64,000 nt of DNA from Isoetes taiwanensis (GCA_021234155.1 JAJEKV010000041.1:5942829-6006828), one strand, 5' to 3'. Numbered from the stretch's first letter, positions 11,223 to 23,880 are shown. Numbers and translations: made by a program. The notes: generated by a model not told the origin, from the sequence alone.

Positions 11223-11314
11223 AAAAGCAGCTGACCTCAATTGTACCCGTCAACTACAAGTTGAGCACCAACTCAATTCTATAGGTGAGTACCAACACTC
11301 CTTTTCTTGTTTAG

Positions 11315-11576
11315 GTATGAGCAACAACCCATCCCATTCACTTGGATATGGGCAACAACCCATTCCATTTACTTGGACATGAGCAACAACCCATTCCATT
11401 CACTTGGACGAGCAACAACTCTTTCTATTTTCTTGGACAAGAGCACCAACTCTTTTTATTGGACAAGAGCACCAACTCTTTCCATTCTCTTGGACAAGAG
11501 CAATTTCCATTCACTTGAACAAGAGCACCAACTCTTTCCATTCACTTGGACAAGAGCACCTACTCTTTCTATTCTT
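11315..11576. repeat. Minisatellite, unit about 30 bp
   Basis: About eight diverged copies of a unit like GAGCAMCAACYCTTTCCATT followed by YWCTTGGACA, inside the internal region of the non-autonomous LTR element. Frames on both strands stay open through the array as a by-product of periodicity. No function is proposed for these ORFs. Confidence 0.85.
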
Positions 11577-11750
11577 GAGGCACCAACCTCAGTCAGTAGC
11601 ATCAACTGCTGCTCAAAATTTTCCATTGAGGCACCAACCTCAGTCAGTAGCATCAACTGCTGCTCAAAATTTTCCATTGAGGCACCAACCTCAATGCAGT
11701 AGCACCAACTACTGCTCATAATTTTAGACAACAATCTAAAATTATCCTTT
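11577..11750. repeat. Minisatellite, unit 51 bp
   Basis: Two near-perfect 51-bp units (11577-11627, 11628-11678) beginning GAGGCACCAACCTCAGTCAG, and a third diverged one (11679-11729). They follow directly on the 30-bp array, so two different tandem periods abut. Confidence 0.85.
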
Positions 11751-12317
11751 GAGGCACTAACCTCAACCATAAGGATGCAATAAGAAATATCTAAAGATTC
11801 TAATCGCAATCCTTAAACATCAATTTCATACTAGACAAGAGGTAATTGATTTGCAATTTGCTCCTCTCCACCTCTTTGTGCTGTTTTCTTCTCAGCCTTA
11901 TTCTCCTCAGCTTCAGAAGTTTCTGCATCTATTTCGTCCATATGCATATTGTGCATTTGAGATTTACTTTCAGTACGTTTTCTAGACTATGGAAAATATT
12001 CCAGTTTTGCAACAGTCTCATTGTAAATCACATGTACTTAATAAATTCATATATTTTTCTGCAACAAAAAGGAATTTGCGATACAGAGGAGCTACTCTAG
12101 AAGGTTCTTTTGCTTTTAAGAGAATCAGATTGGTAATAAATTAAATCCATGGAGAGAAATCATTTGGGTTCTCAGGATAAGGGATTCTATTCTAGTTTGC
12201 AATCACCAGCAAAACCAGGTGACTTACAAATATCAAGAATAGTCAAAATAAGAATCTCTATTCCAGTTTACAATCTCCAGTCCAACCGAATGACTTGCAA
12301 ATGTCAAGAATAGCCAA

Positions 12318-12329
12318 GCTCTAATACCA
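12318..12329 (-). other. Degenerate primer-binding site
   Basis: The minus strand reads TGGTATTAGAGC, one mismatch from the tRNA-Met-type PBS, adjoining the LTR remnant to its right. Confidence 0.6.
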
Positions 12330-12331
12330 AT

Positions 12332-12850
12332 TCTTATGGATCACACCAATGAACCATACCTTTTATATCCCTGAAACCTTATTTAAGACTTCTCAGTCAA
12401 TTCATGGTCTCCAATCTGTAATCCATCCAGAATTCTGTAATCCATCTAGAATTGCTACATAATCCTCAATCGAACTGTTAGCAATGACAAAAAGATCCCT
12501 ATTTGAAATAAACATAGAATACGAGTTACACCAATAACTCAGATTGTCCAAGCTTTAGTTCACCCAAACCAACGCTAGATCCAGATACAATAACCAATCT
12601 ATGGTAGTTCACCGCCCAACCGGGTCAATCGTGCTAAGAACTGGCAGAATTATGGCAAGGCCTAACAATCAGCTTCCACTGGTAGCTCCTCCCTCGAGCT
12701 AGCAGTCCTCAATATAAGACACAAAGAGTTAGGCTCTAGGATAGTAACAAGTTATTGAACAAGAACAACAAAAGCTCTAGGAAAAAGTAATGGCTTTCTT
12801 ATCAGATTCAAGAGCGAATGAGTAGAACAGTCTTCTTTGATCCCCATCAC
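12332..12850 (-). repeat. Truncated 5' LTR, family A
   Basis: The block around 12590-12720 (GCCCAACCGGGTC..., CAATCAGCTTCCACTGGTAG, CCTCCCTCGAGCTAGCAGTC) is the near-perfect inverse of 54018-54140. The U3 side is cut off at about 12850. Confidence 0.7.
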
Positions 12851-15176
12851 GGAGAAGGCATATCTAGAAGAGCGAGTTCATGATCTGATAAATCAGTGTT
12901 GTTTATTATGCCTATTAAATTACTTAATGCAAGTGTACATCTTCAGTTGCATGCTAGATTATTCATATGTATTGTGCTTACAACTTATGCTTTTGCAGTA
13001 TAGGTTGTCCCAGAGAATTGAATTGAATGGGTTCTTCACTGGAATAGTTGTCCATCATAAGTAATTCTCAGCAACAACATATTATCGAGAATGGAAATTT
13101 CTGCATTGTATATGTTCCTGAAGCATGATCTCCGAAACCATACAATGTTCGCATTATATAAAGACCCCTAACTTTTAACTACAATCGAATACAAAACACC
13201 AGCATTCCTTTACTTGTTGCTATCGCTATGGATTTTCCAAGCTAATACTAGATCCACCAAGATAAAGTCGAGAAAGGAAGATTTGCGAACAAGATGTTGT
13301 TGGGGAATTCACAGCGGCAAAGCGGTCTTGAGCTCAAGCAAAAGAGATCTTGCCGGCCAATTCCAAGATGATAATAAAAAAAATTTCTAAAGATTATTAT
13401 CAGAAAGATCTATGTTGGAGCCACATAGAAGCTGATTCCTGGTGGCATTGTTCTATTATTTGACAACTCATTCAATTGTTTTAGGATATGGATTATGGTT
13501 TCAAGAATTGTTATTTTTACATCCATATCCTGGAATCCCCTGTTATTGTGCTACATATTCCAAAAAATTGACTTCTATCCATTCCTAAAAGGTGGACGCA
13601 GTGGCAGGTTTTCCTAACACAATTATCTGGAAACTCCTACTGCACTTCTACTGCTCATCAATGCCTTCTTCGAAGGCATGAGATTACTTGACGAAAATTG
13701 GAATAGAAACAAAGTCGTGAATGGATTTTTTTTTTCTTTTTTTCCTTAGCTCAAAAGGGCCTTCAAATATATGCGTGATGACATCTCCACCATCTATTTA
13801 AAATATTTTGCATATTTCAACTCCCTCACTACCACCCCTAGAGTATGCACTTCGTGCAGTCTAAAACCGATAGAATGCATTACATATGTACTAATGTTAT
13901 CTTGCATTCGGATTAGTACCAAAACAATTGTATACAAAAAACAATCGTTTTATATAAAAATTTGGATTTGGATTAGTACCAAAACAATTTGGAATAAAGA
14001 CCGGCTGTATGGAGTTGCCCACAAAGACAAAACAGCCTAGTTTGCAATGGTTTGCAAACCATATGACTTGAATGTTGTTATTTATGGTTTCTCTGGGTAG
14101 GAAACCATTGTGCATTGGGAAGCAGGATTTAGGTCAAATTTGTATGGTTTGTATTTTAGTTAAATGGGTTGTAGTTCTCTCTTTTTTTTTAGAGGTGCAG
14201 GCTTGGGCAGATCCTGGCATGTAGTATAGGATTGTTGGAGTTGCTATTCCAATACGCTCTTATCAATTTTGTCTGATGTCAGTTCTATTTTGTCTTTGTT
14301 GTGCTCTGGAGGTCCGGTCAAGCTTGCGCTACACTTCTTGTCCTTGCCTTGCTTTGTTGTGTTTTTTGCTGAAGTTGCCCATTTCTTTACCTGGTAAGAA
14401 GGCTGCTGCGATTTGACTTTATGTAGCCTTTTACTGGGTTTTCAAGATTTGCTGCATAGATTTGAGCAATATAGTAGATTGAGCATATTTGAGCAACATA
14501 GATTGCTGCATAGACCTCTGGCTCATGTCTATAGATGTGGGCAGAAGAAGGTTCTCTATCTGTCAAGCTATAATTACGAGTATGGCTCTTAGTAGAGCTA
14601 GAGCTGTGATACATGGGAAGGTGAGGAGGTATGACATGTTGTGATGCTCTCATATGAATGCGCACCTGAACTGATCTGGAAACTCTCTTTGATTTTGCTA
14701 CTGTGTGTTAATTTTTTGAGTTTAGTTATTATGTTTTTAAAGTGTGGCGGCGATCGTTTGAACATGTGGTGGTGGTGGCGAGGTGATGATGTCACCACAC
14801 TTGTGGTTTGTGTGCTATGATCCTTGATCAGGAAAAATTGTTATGTTTTATTGATATTAGAATATGAGATTAATGACTTGGAAAAGAGCCTCTTCAGGAT
14901 GGAGATAGAAATGATAAAATTGGATGAGCTTGGGATGGTGATGAGATGTAGAGTTCGTGGAATTGCTGTGTGCTTTTGCAAGTGGCGTTGGATATTGGCA
15001 TGGAGCATCGAACAAAGATGCCTGGTATGATTTCAAATTTCAAGCTCAGGGGCAATACTTGGGTTCGATTCCCAAGAAGCATTATTCGAGTTTGTGTTGG
15101 TGAATTATGTACTAATGTAAAGTTGTAGCTGCTAATATATCTATATTTGTATTGTTTGATGAAGGTGGATACACTT
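12851..15176. other. No gene recognised
   Basis: Short ORFs only. A 26-bp motif, GGATTAGTACCAAAACAATT, is repeated at 13911-13930 and 13970-13989, about 60 bp apart. A GGTTCGATTCCC box at 15062 resembles a tRNA T-arm but no cloverleaf can be built around it. Confidence 0.45.
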
Positions 15177-15396
15177 CTTATTGTTAAGAGAGTTGTATTT
15201 CTTGATGTGGATAGTAGATAACGGCTAACCATTACATATTCAATATTTTTCCCAAGCATATCTTATTGTTAAGAGAGTTGTATTTCTTGATGTGGATAGT
15301 AGATGGCTAACCATTACATATTCAATATTTTTCTCAAGCATATCTTATTGTTAAGAGAGTTGTATTTCTTGATGTGGATAGTAGATAACGGCTAAC
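15177..15396. repeat. Tandem array, 82-85-bp unit, interrupted by the MULE
   Basis: Units start CTTATTGTTAAGAGAGTTGT at 15177, 15262 and 15344 and end TATTCAATATTTTTCYCAAGCATAT. The third unit breaks after GATAACGGCTAAC at 15396. Its missing remainder, CATTAAATATTCAATATTTTTCC, resumes at 17920. This shows what the locus looked like before the insertion. Confidence 0.9.
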
Positions 15397-17910
15397 AGGT
15401 GAATACCCTGGTTTTGGTGATTTCATCGCGGTGAATACTTTCCCGCGGAATCACAGACCCTCCGGGAACGGGATCCGTTTCAGAGGCCCCCTTATCCGTA
15501 CCTGACAGTACGGCCGTCCATTTTATACTTCCCCGCGGAATCACAACGGTAGAATACTGTCGGACGGAATCACCATGTAATTATTCCACGTGATGGAATC
15601 ACATTTCCTTGATTCTGCCGGATGGAACCCGTCACTGATTCCACGGCACGGAATCTTGTGGATGATATCTCGCCGGGCGGAATCACAACCTGAAGAATTC
15701 CACCGGACAGAATCACCAACTTGTAATTCCGCCAGACGGAATCACTGACTTGTTATTTCGTCGGACGGAATCACCCCGTTCCACTTCCGCGGGGCGGAAT
15801 CACCATATTCTGATTCCTTCCGATGGAATCACCCCAGATGGGATTCCTCCCGCGGAATCACCCAGATGGAATCACCCACACTTTTATTCTACGCGACGGA
15901 ATCACATGGAATTGATCCTTCGGGGTGGAATCATCATATACCGTAATATTCTCCACCGTGGAATCACCACGTACGATAATATTCTCCCCCCGTGGAATCA
16001 CCGCGTAAATATTCTCCCACGTAGAATCACCGCGATAATATTCTCTCCCGTGGAATCACCACGTATTATTCCTCGGGAAGGAATCACCTGGAGACCTTTG
16101 AATCTGTAATAACTGCAGTCAGGGAGGAAAAATTGGCAGATGGTTCAATCCCAGCAGAAGTTTATGCCTGATTCCATAAAAAATGGTTGAGGATGATTTA
16201 AGCAAAGCCTACGTTACTTGAAGATCATGAAGAAAATTAATACTAAACCAATGGTTGAAAAAAACAAGCTGGGCTACTTCATTTTGTGTGTGCATGTCCA
16301 TTGTTATGCTCGCCCAGAACATTTCTGGTTGGGGATTTGAACCCCTTGCACTGCCCAGAACATTTCTAGTTGGGGATTTGAACCTCCATTATCGGCAATG
16401 CCATGGGCTGCTTCAAAGCAAGAACAAGAAACAACAAACATGCCCGTTTTAAAGCAAGAACAAAAAACATGCCAACAAAATGGAATAGAAACCCATTTCT
16501 CTAGATCCAACACAAACAGAAATTCAAATACGGAACAGGATCTATTTCTGTCACGGGATTCAAACTCTGTCATTAGGATCTATCTCTGTCACAGGAACAA
16601 TGGCCATGCTAGCTTCGGCCATGCTCAGCCAGCATTCCTCCTTCTTAGAAAAAATATGAGATTGCCATTATAGCAAATACAAACACAGTATATCTTATAT
16701 CCCGGCCTAGAGAATAAAGAACTTTGCAACAAACTACGGCTTCTCTGGCAGATGAAACTTCTGGGTATGTCTGATGTGCCTTGTATACCCGGTATTCTTT
16801 GTGGGCAGTGTTGAAATTCTAACCCTTGGAAATTAACAGAAGTCTCACAGCCCAGATGCTAGAAACACGAAAACATGATGCCTATTTCCTGTTCAACATG
16901 TCATGTAGTCTGAAAATGCAGCGCAGAAACATGCCTCAGATCCCACAGACAGTGCTTATTATTTCCCAACAACACCGCCATGGTCCTAAATCCCAGCCTC
17001 CAATATTCCTGCTATCGGACCAGCCTGAAAACGGCGCAAATAAAACAAAGAAAACATGCCTGTGCGGGGATAAAACCTGCCGGAACATGGTCACTTTGGA
17101 GCAAAACCAAAACCATGCCCTTTTGCAACTTCCCCAAAATGCCCAATGCAAGGGAAAGGAAAGATAAGCCGGAAAACCCAAAAAAACCTCGTATAAGCTT
17201 CTGCAACCAGATCGGACTTGTTTGAGTATGTGAAAGATTGGAACTGATGCGGCAAAGAATACATCCAAACTGCTTCAGAAATCCACAACCCAAGAATGAT
17301 CAAGAAGGGCAAAAACAGCTACGGACCCATTTGTAAGGAAAGGGCAGCTTGAAAAAACTGGGTCTGTTCTCCATAGCTATGGAAAAAGGGGAAACGGCGG
17401 GAGGATTGAGTTCTGTTAATGCTTGGAGGGCTGCGCCCGCATAGGCAACAACATAAAAAAAATAAGAGAAGGAAGAACGCCCTTGTTTTCCGCCATAGCC
17501 ATGTTGCCGAATCTCCTCAACCCCAGCCTGTCCAATTGGCATCTTATCGCGAGAGCAAGCTGCCATAGCCAGCACTAGCTGAAAAACATTCCAGAAAAAT
17601 ATATGAAAAATATGACGGTCAAAAATTTGAATTTCGAATAACAGATATTCCAGATGGTGATTCTGCCGTGTGGAATAAATGGGCGATGATTCCATCCGGC
17701 GGTATTTTGCGGAGGTGATTCCGCCGAAAGGTATAAAACGGACGGCCAGGACTGACCCTGTAAACGAATGGCTGAGATCCATCAAAAGGTACACCTAAAG
17801 GTACACGTACGAATAACAGGGCCTCCAGAACGGATCCGCAGGAGAGTATTCCGAAGGAGAGTATTCACCGCGACAAAATCACCAAAACCAGGATAAGAAT
17901 ATTTTCACCC
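15397..17910. mobile_element. Non-autonomous Mutator-like element (MULE), 2514 bp, 9-bp TSD, tandem repeats in its long TIRs
   Basis: The element is bounded by identical 9-bp repeats, ACGGCTAAC, at 15388-15396 and 17911-17919; 9 bp is the Mutator signature. Its ends are long inverted repeats: CCTGGTTTTGGTGATTT, CGCGGTGAATACT, then GGATCCGTT-CAGAGGCCC, ACGGCCGTCC-TTTTATAC on the left recur in inverse order at 17700-17900. Inside these arms lies an array of GGAATCAC-bearing units. The middle (16100-17640) has only short ORFs, no transposase motif, and a duplicated AGAACATTTCTGGTTGGGGATTTGAACC segment at 16317-16385. It may carry captured sequence, but I recognise none. Confidence 0.85.
15440..16095. 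repeat. Imperfect tandem repeats, about 30-bp period, core GGAATCAC
   Basis: About 20 occurrences of CGGAATCACC-like cores separated by variable 18-30-bp stretches that often contain ATTCYNCCGN, so the core and its near-inverse alternate. Inverse-orientation copies appear at the other end (17655-17725, TGATTCCGCC and similar). The subterminal location in both arms suggests a transposase-binding or TIR-expansion role, by inference only. Confidence 0.8.
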
Positions 17911-17919
17911 ACGGCTAAC

Positions 17920-19175
17920 CATTAAATATTCAATATTTTTCCCCAGAATATTTTTGTACTGTTGATATTCCAATTTTATTTATGCTTTCCATCATAGCAG
18001 CTAGGATTAGCTTCAAATAGAATCTTCCAAGTAGGTTCGGGCCAGGATTTATTTTTTCGCCGCATTAGCAAACTCTGGTATTATGCTAAATAATAACCAA
18101 TTGATGATTAAGTTTCATTGAATCAGGTCACAAGAGTTTTCTGATCACCTTTCAGTAATCACCTTTCTTGGCATTGGCAAAATTGCAAAGTAACATTCTA
18201 TTTTTATGGCAATTGAACCAAGGACACTACTTTTTATGCCTGGTGAAACTGCCAGGTTCAATTTCTCTGGAGGGGGGACTATCTTGTGTTCCAACACAAA
18301 ACTATCCAACTAGTTCCAACCCACTGTGATGAAGTTTGAACCCAAATATGCTGCCCTAGGAAATGACACCATGCATGCCTGACTAACAATTAAACATAAA
18401 GCTGGTTGAACATCTGGACATCATAAGTATGTTACAAACGGCATCTTCCTTTCTGCTTATGAATGCTAGGGTTGATTTCCATCCTGCTGACAGTTTTGCT
18501 AAAATCTCACACAAATGTAACTTTATCAAGGAAGACCTTTATCGACAAGTGAAGCTGCTCATCTAAAAATCTCCATTGTCCCCATATTTACAGGAGATGC
18601 AGTACTACGCATGAAGACAAGTCAGTCCAAAACTACAGCACACACCTAAGAATGAGATGCTATTGCAACCTGGTGTCAATATATCACCCTCTGCTTTCCT
18701 TACCAAACAAACTACATTGACAACCTAATGTGTATTAGATCTTCGTTCCCCTCCAGCAGCCCAGACATACGTCTTTAAATAATGAATGCACCAGACTTAT
18801 AAGGAATCAATAGCGTCCAGCTCAAAGATTTCCAAAGAATGCAACCTTCAATTATGTCCATATAACACTTTTTAATGTTTTCCCCAACAGAAATAATAAG
18901 AATTTAGCAATGTCTCAGATTTGAAGCATCAGATCAGAATCCACAAATGATAGATGAATTTGAATCCTTACATATGTAAGGCTTTTAAGTTATAGTGTTG
19001 GGGTCTCAGATGCAGAATTCACTCACATGACGCACCTTTATTTAAATAACAAAAGATAATCCCAGCAATTCTCCATGTCAGTATCCTGAAGCAACTGCAC
19101 CTGATTGTTATAATAGAGAATGCTCTACTATCAACTCCACATGAAACATGTCTTGGAAAACCCTAAATTCCTTAC
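17920..19175. other. No gene recognised
   Basis: The sequence right of the MULE, up to the end of the COX5C gene, shows no ORF of note, no repeat and no RNA gene that I recognise. The part from about 18980 may belong to the COX5C 3' UTR. Confidence 0.45.
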
Positions 19176-19521
19176 CTAGCTTTTCACTTCAACAGTTATA
19201 TCCCCCTTCTTCAAAGCCGCATAGAACTCTGCCGCCTTGCGTTTTTCATTTATATGATACATCTTCCAAATTGAGCCTCCTGTAAAGGAAGAGAAGGCAT
19301 TACAATCAGATCTGAACACGCTAATGGGTAATAAAAAAAATGCAGCACGCCAAAAAAGTTCTAGCTAAGAAAGCCCAACAGAAAGAAAATTACCCTAACA
19401 AAAAGGAGAAATGAAGAAACTTACCGACGGCACCAAGAGAGAGACCCGTAAGAATCTCAAAGACAACACTTGGGGCTCCAGGTTTTGAGGCCGCATGAGC
19501 GAGTCTTGCAGCTCCACCCAT
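19176..19521 (-). CDS. COX5C: Cytochrome c oxidase subunit 5C, two exons
   Basis: Exon 1 is 19425-19521 and exon 2 is 19176-19279, with a 145-bp GTAAG...TTACAG intron (19280-19424) that splits a Gly codon. The joined frame encodes 66 residues, close to the 63-64 of plant COX5C. Visible hallmarks are an N-terminal RLAHAA-K-PSVV segment, a Gly-rich hydrophobic stretch (GLSLGAVGG) that starts the single membrane helix, then IWKMYHINEKRK (family: LWKMHHWNEQRK), FYAALKKGDITV and the stop. The product is a small nuclear-encoded subunit of mitochondrial complex IV in the inner membrane. I infer an intact, functional gene. An upstream 5' UTR intron, common in plant COX5C genes, may exist but is not resolved. 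Confidence 0.92.
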
Positions 19522-22235
19522 TTCTTACTTCGGCGGCGACAGAGTAGACCAAACCTATTACGATAAGAAGTTATGCAAGATATAATACTTGGCACGATAT
19601 ATATATTCGCAAATCGCTAATTTTTGGGTTGTTTGAAGGGCAAACCCTTTGGGAAGTGGGTTAGGAATATGCTGTTGGATGCCGGTGGATGTACTATTTC
19701 GAATGCCCATATGGAAAACCCGAGCGCATTATGGCGGTGTTAATGAAGGGCTCCTTTGTCGTCGATTTCCGTAGGACAAAGTTAGAGCGCCATCAACTGA
19801 CCACAATGCTTCTCCATAGTTGCCTGCATCTCTTTTGGGTTCTAAGCATCAGATTAAAAGGTGTTTTGGTATGATTTGCAGCACTCTATTATCTAGTATA
19901 ATGCCAGCTTGATCATAAAAAAATGCCTATTTTTGCACTGATGAGAACGAACATGAACTCTTCGCCGCTGTTACAGAGCGTAAATTGGGTTTTTTTTTTC
20001 TTAATTCTGTAGAAGACTAAATCTTCAAATTCGACACAAGGAAGAATGGGGGAAATATGGAAAAGTTGTAAAACTGTCTGCCTTTTGTAGAGGAGTGGGG
20101 CATTCAGGTATGGATCCATAGCTAGGCCAGCAACAACGCAAATAGCAGACAGAGGCCAAGCCACTAACAAAAATCCTTGATTTGTACATTGTCTCCAAAG
20201 AACTAACAAAATCCTTGGTCTTGAAGCAAAGATTATGACCCAAATGGGGTGCTAATCCTTTGGCATAATGATTGGATGTGGGTCTTGCATGCGAGGGAAG
20301 AATAAGTATCATGCGATTCTTACTTGTGATTGCTTTCTTGTTGAGCAACCCACAGTGCGATAGCAGATCATTTCATTGTAATTTTGTTGATTATGCATCA
20401 GTTTTAGCAGCCGTGTGGCAAGGCAAGATCATAAAGCATCACTGGTAGACATGTGTCCAAGCCTTGCCGCGCATAGGTAGGAGTTTATATTTATATGGAC
20501 CTTCATTGTAAGATTGATTTTATAGAAAAAAATTGCCCTTGTTGAAAGAAAGAACTTGCCCATGTTCAAGACAGATAAGCATAAGTTCTTCACAAAATAA
20601 CAAATTAGACCATCCTTGCTACCATGTTCTTCAAGTCTGCAATTATCTAAATGAACAAGGTATTGTCGCATGGAGGGTTGCCCATTGCTCAGAAGGTTCC
20701 AAAAGTGTTGAGCCTTACAACTTTACAGAAGGCAAATGAGACAATTGCACCATATTGTTAGCTTATTCACGTCTAAAACTAATAGCCAATTTATGCAAAT
20801 AACCTCAACTCTAAAACAAGGAAAGCAGGCAGAAGAAGTAAAAATCCAAGCTTTTATGAAATAAGTGAAGGAAGAATGCAGTGCAAATGCCATGGCAACC
20901 ATCATAGGAAGAATGATATACAAGATGTCTGCATTTAATCGAAGCTTATTAGAACATGGACTTCAGTCCATGCTTACAAGGAAACAATCAAGTCCATAAG
21001 AACCTGAGACAAGCAATGATATAAGCAGCAAGAGGAAAACAAAACAAAACAAAGAAAAGGAATAGTTATGAAAGAACAAAAGAACATAAACCTTAGACAT
21101 TGTGACCTTTAGTTGATCCACCAGACCCTTCTCTCCTTTGCTCTCAGCTTATTTTAAAAGGCCTTGGACTTCTGCCATAGAAGCCTATATTCGCAATAAT
21201 AAGTAGACGACAAATGCTGAATGATTAGAATAGGGACTTTCAGTATTGATAACTATACTGTTTCTACCAGCTATAGCAGGGTTTTATGAAGCCATAAGAG
21301 TTAACTCCAGAGACTTTCTATTTTTTTGCAAGATGCATCACTTTTAAATCCAACAATAAGAACTAGCATATGATGAGAATCCATGAGTACCTATTATTGC
21401 AAGCATCACCGTTGACATTCTTGAACCAAACCCTCGTTCTTTTAATAGTTAATCAATGTTAATCAAAGGATGCAATGAGGAAGTGAAAAACACCTTGCCT
21501 ATTGCGTCGCCATTTTCTCTGATACACACCCCCTATCTGTCAAAATCATTCCCCTCCTAGTTCCTCAGCTCGCCATAGGCTTCCAAACGAGCTTTTGTTT
21601 GCCATTTTTGCTGCAGTATGACAGCACCCAAACCATCACGAAGTTCTATCTGCTTCAATTAGTAACATATAAAAAAGGATATGTTCTACAAAGGAAGTCT
21701 CAATCGACTGAAATTGCCTATGGAAAGAAAGTCGTGAATGCACCTTTATGTTTGGTCTTAGCTCCAAACGTGATCGTCGCCTTCAAAATGTATCTCTCAT
21801 GGTTTCTCAACCATTTATTTGGAATATAAGTAGGTATTCCATCTCCTTCATTACCATCCCGAGGATATGCCCTTTGGGCAATACTGTTTCCATGACATAA
21901 TAGGGTGAGAAGATGAAGAATGGCAACAAAAGAATTCAAAATATAGCAATGCAGACAGGAAAGGAAAAACTAGATCTAACAGCAAATCCAATGAATATAA
22001 TGGCGAAAAAACTAATAAAAATGGGCATCTACTACTCTGACCCAAACTCTGGCGCTCAAACCCACGACCAACCTGCAAGCCTGCACGACATGCCGACTTG
22101 CTTGAAGCAACTTAAATTCTTAGAATTTATTAAGATGCACATTGAGAGAGAATGCATGACAGAATGGAGTGATAACTCTGGCACCAATAGTGACAAAGTA
22201 AATGTCCTAAGAAATATACTAAATGTGCCGGAGTA
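19522..22235. other. No gene recognised
   Basis: Upstream side of COX5C (its promoter should lie within about 19522-20000) followed by AT-rich sequence with short ORFs of no recognisable family. The short plus ORF at 21913-22236 has no motif. Confidence 0.4.
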
Positions 22236-23880
22236 ATGGTTTACCAAGAAGATGCCGTAAGGCAAGAACTTGACTGGAGTCACCGAAATGAAAGGCAATG
22301 CTATATCAAAGCTTGGAAGGAACCAGATGGCTATAGCTATGCCCTAAAACTCCCTCGCAAAAGTCGATGTATTGCTAAGCTAAGAACTTTGCTTATATCG
22401 CTGAGGGCCTTACCATTAAATAGGCACATTTGCCAACATATTCTTTCAACTCACCTTTGAAAGGGTTTGCAGAATGCGGTATACAGGCTATCTAAGACAT
22501 GCTCAGGCCGGCTGTTCGACAGCAGTATTGGGGTCTGCCAGGGATGCCTTCTCTCTCCAACACAATTTGGGCTTTACATTGATCATTTGGAAAGCTGGCT
22601 GACAATGGGGGCGGTGGAGCTTTCGCACCAGATCATCAGGCATCTCATATACGCTGATGATGTGGACCTCCTAGCTTACATCTTTGAAGACATGCAATGC
22701 CATCTGGATGCCCTGTACACATTCTACTAGGCCACTGACATGTGCCTCAATCTGGCCAAGACTAAGGTGGTCCTCATCTCATCCTCACGACAGCCAAGAC
22801 CTCCCTCATTTATTTACCGAGGACAAAATGTGGAGGTGACATCCACCCACAAGTATTTGAAAGTGGAGTTTCCTTCTAACTAGGACACTTCCACCCGGTT
22901 ACGAGTGATAGCGGACTGGAAAGCATTGTATGTAATGCAAAACAACAATCATAAGGTGGAGCTGTATGACTGGGCCCATCAGTGGGACTTATTTAGGGTC
23001 TTGATGGAGCCCGTTCTTCTATATAGGGTCAGAGTCTGGGACGCGGTGTTGTCCCTTGCTACTTCGAATGGCTTGGATTGGAGCAGGTCTAGAAAGCCTT
23101 CTTAGCACAGGCACTGGGAGTGAAATCCACGATTACTGCTGCAGATGACAGGTTTCTTGCCTCCTCAGAGAGCAACCCTGGATCGCCACATTGTCTACTT
23201 TCAGAAGATGGTCAATATGGATGATGCTTGCCATCTCTCCCCCAAACATGGCTTACACCATGGCAATGGGGTCGCATCACCTTAAGGTCTGCTGGAAGGA
23301 TAAGAGGGCCTGATGGCTAGCCATATAGAATGTGCCAGGAACGCAAACGCATACAGGTGCAAACAGAAGAGGATCGCAATAGCTTGAGGCAGTATTTTAA
23401 CACTTAGTTCCTCGGCAAGTTTTGGGATGTCAACACCCTTGAACAGGTTAAGACAACACATTACCAACACCACATAAATTCCACAATGGAACGGGACCCG
23501 CAATGCTATCGGCGTACCCGTTTGCCTATGAAAAGTGGACTCGTCGCTTCAATTCGCACATATGCGCACCGTGTCCGAATTGAGACAGGTAGATACCATG
23601 CCAAGACAAGGTTTGTCAGTGCTGCCAAGTGGGAGCCGTTGAGGATGAATACACTCTTCCAGCACTCTTCAGAGTTGTCCGACGTATGATCACATTCGAG
23701 CACGTTACACTGACTTGGTCAGGCCCAATCAGCCATGGCATGTGATATTGAGCACGACTTCAGTACGATTGCTAGGAATCATATCTCTAAGAGGTCATGG
23801 ATATATGGCTTAGCTATGTCCTTAGACGTTGTCTTAATATGTATCACACTATTCCATGATGTATAAGGCTCCCAAAATTT
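22236..23880 (+). mobile_element. Degenerate LINE (family L): reverse transcriptase end to 3' UTR
   Basis: The frame at 22467-22730 shows the reverse-transcriptase signatures GVCQGCLLSPTQFGLYID and, at 22650-22661, the catalytic YADD box. Stops (for example at 22728) and frame changes break the rest; 22905-23105 (LFRVLMEPVLLYRVRVWD) is the downstream region of the same ORF. The 3' part (23120-23880) pairs with the copies at 55020-55850 and 6050-6300. The endonuclease half is absent. Inactive. Confidence 0.8.

Larger units (their letters stand above)
10715..12850 (-). mobile_element. Non-autonomous, truncated LTR retrotransposon of LTR family A
   Basis: In minus-strand sense the order is a truncated 5' LTR (12332-12850), a PBS, an internal region without pol (11223-12317), a polypurine tract and a truncated 3' LTR (10715-11207). 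The two LTR pieces share about 145-160 bp (10715-10875 against 12705-12850: TAAGACAC-AAGAGTTAGGCTCTAGGATAG and onward), and together cover most of the family-A LTR seen at 1069 and 53551. The internal region carries minisatellites and no recognisable protein. Confidence 0.65.

Noticed and set aside
11307-11809. Overlapping ORFs with repeated peptides on both strands
   Set aside because: They follow from the minisatellite period being divisible by three; no evidence of translation.
15050-15085. tRNA gene suggested by GGGTTCGATTCCC
   Set aside because: Only a T-arm-like box; no acceptor stem, D-arm or anticodon arm could be placed upstream.
15440-16095. Regularly spaced GGAATCAC repeats as a CRISPR-like array
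   Set aside because: The units are imperfect, spacing varies, the host is a plant, and the array lies in the arm of a MULE with inverted copies at the other end.
16304-17794. Transposase or captured host gene in the MULE centre
   Set aside because: ORFs on both strands show no zinc finger, DDE or host-protein motif that I recognise.
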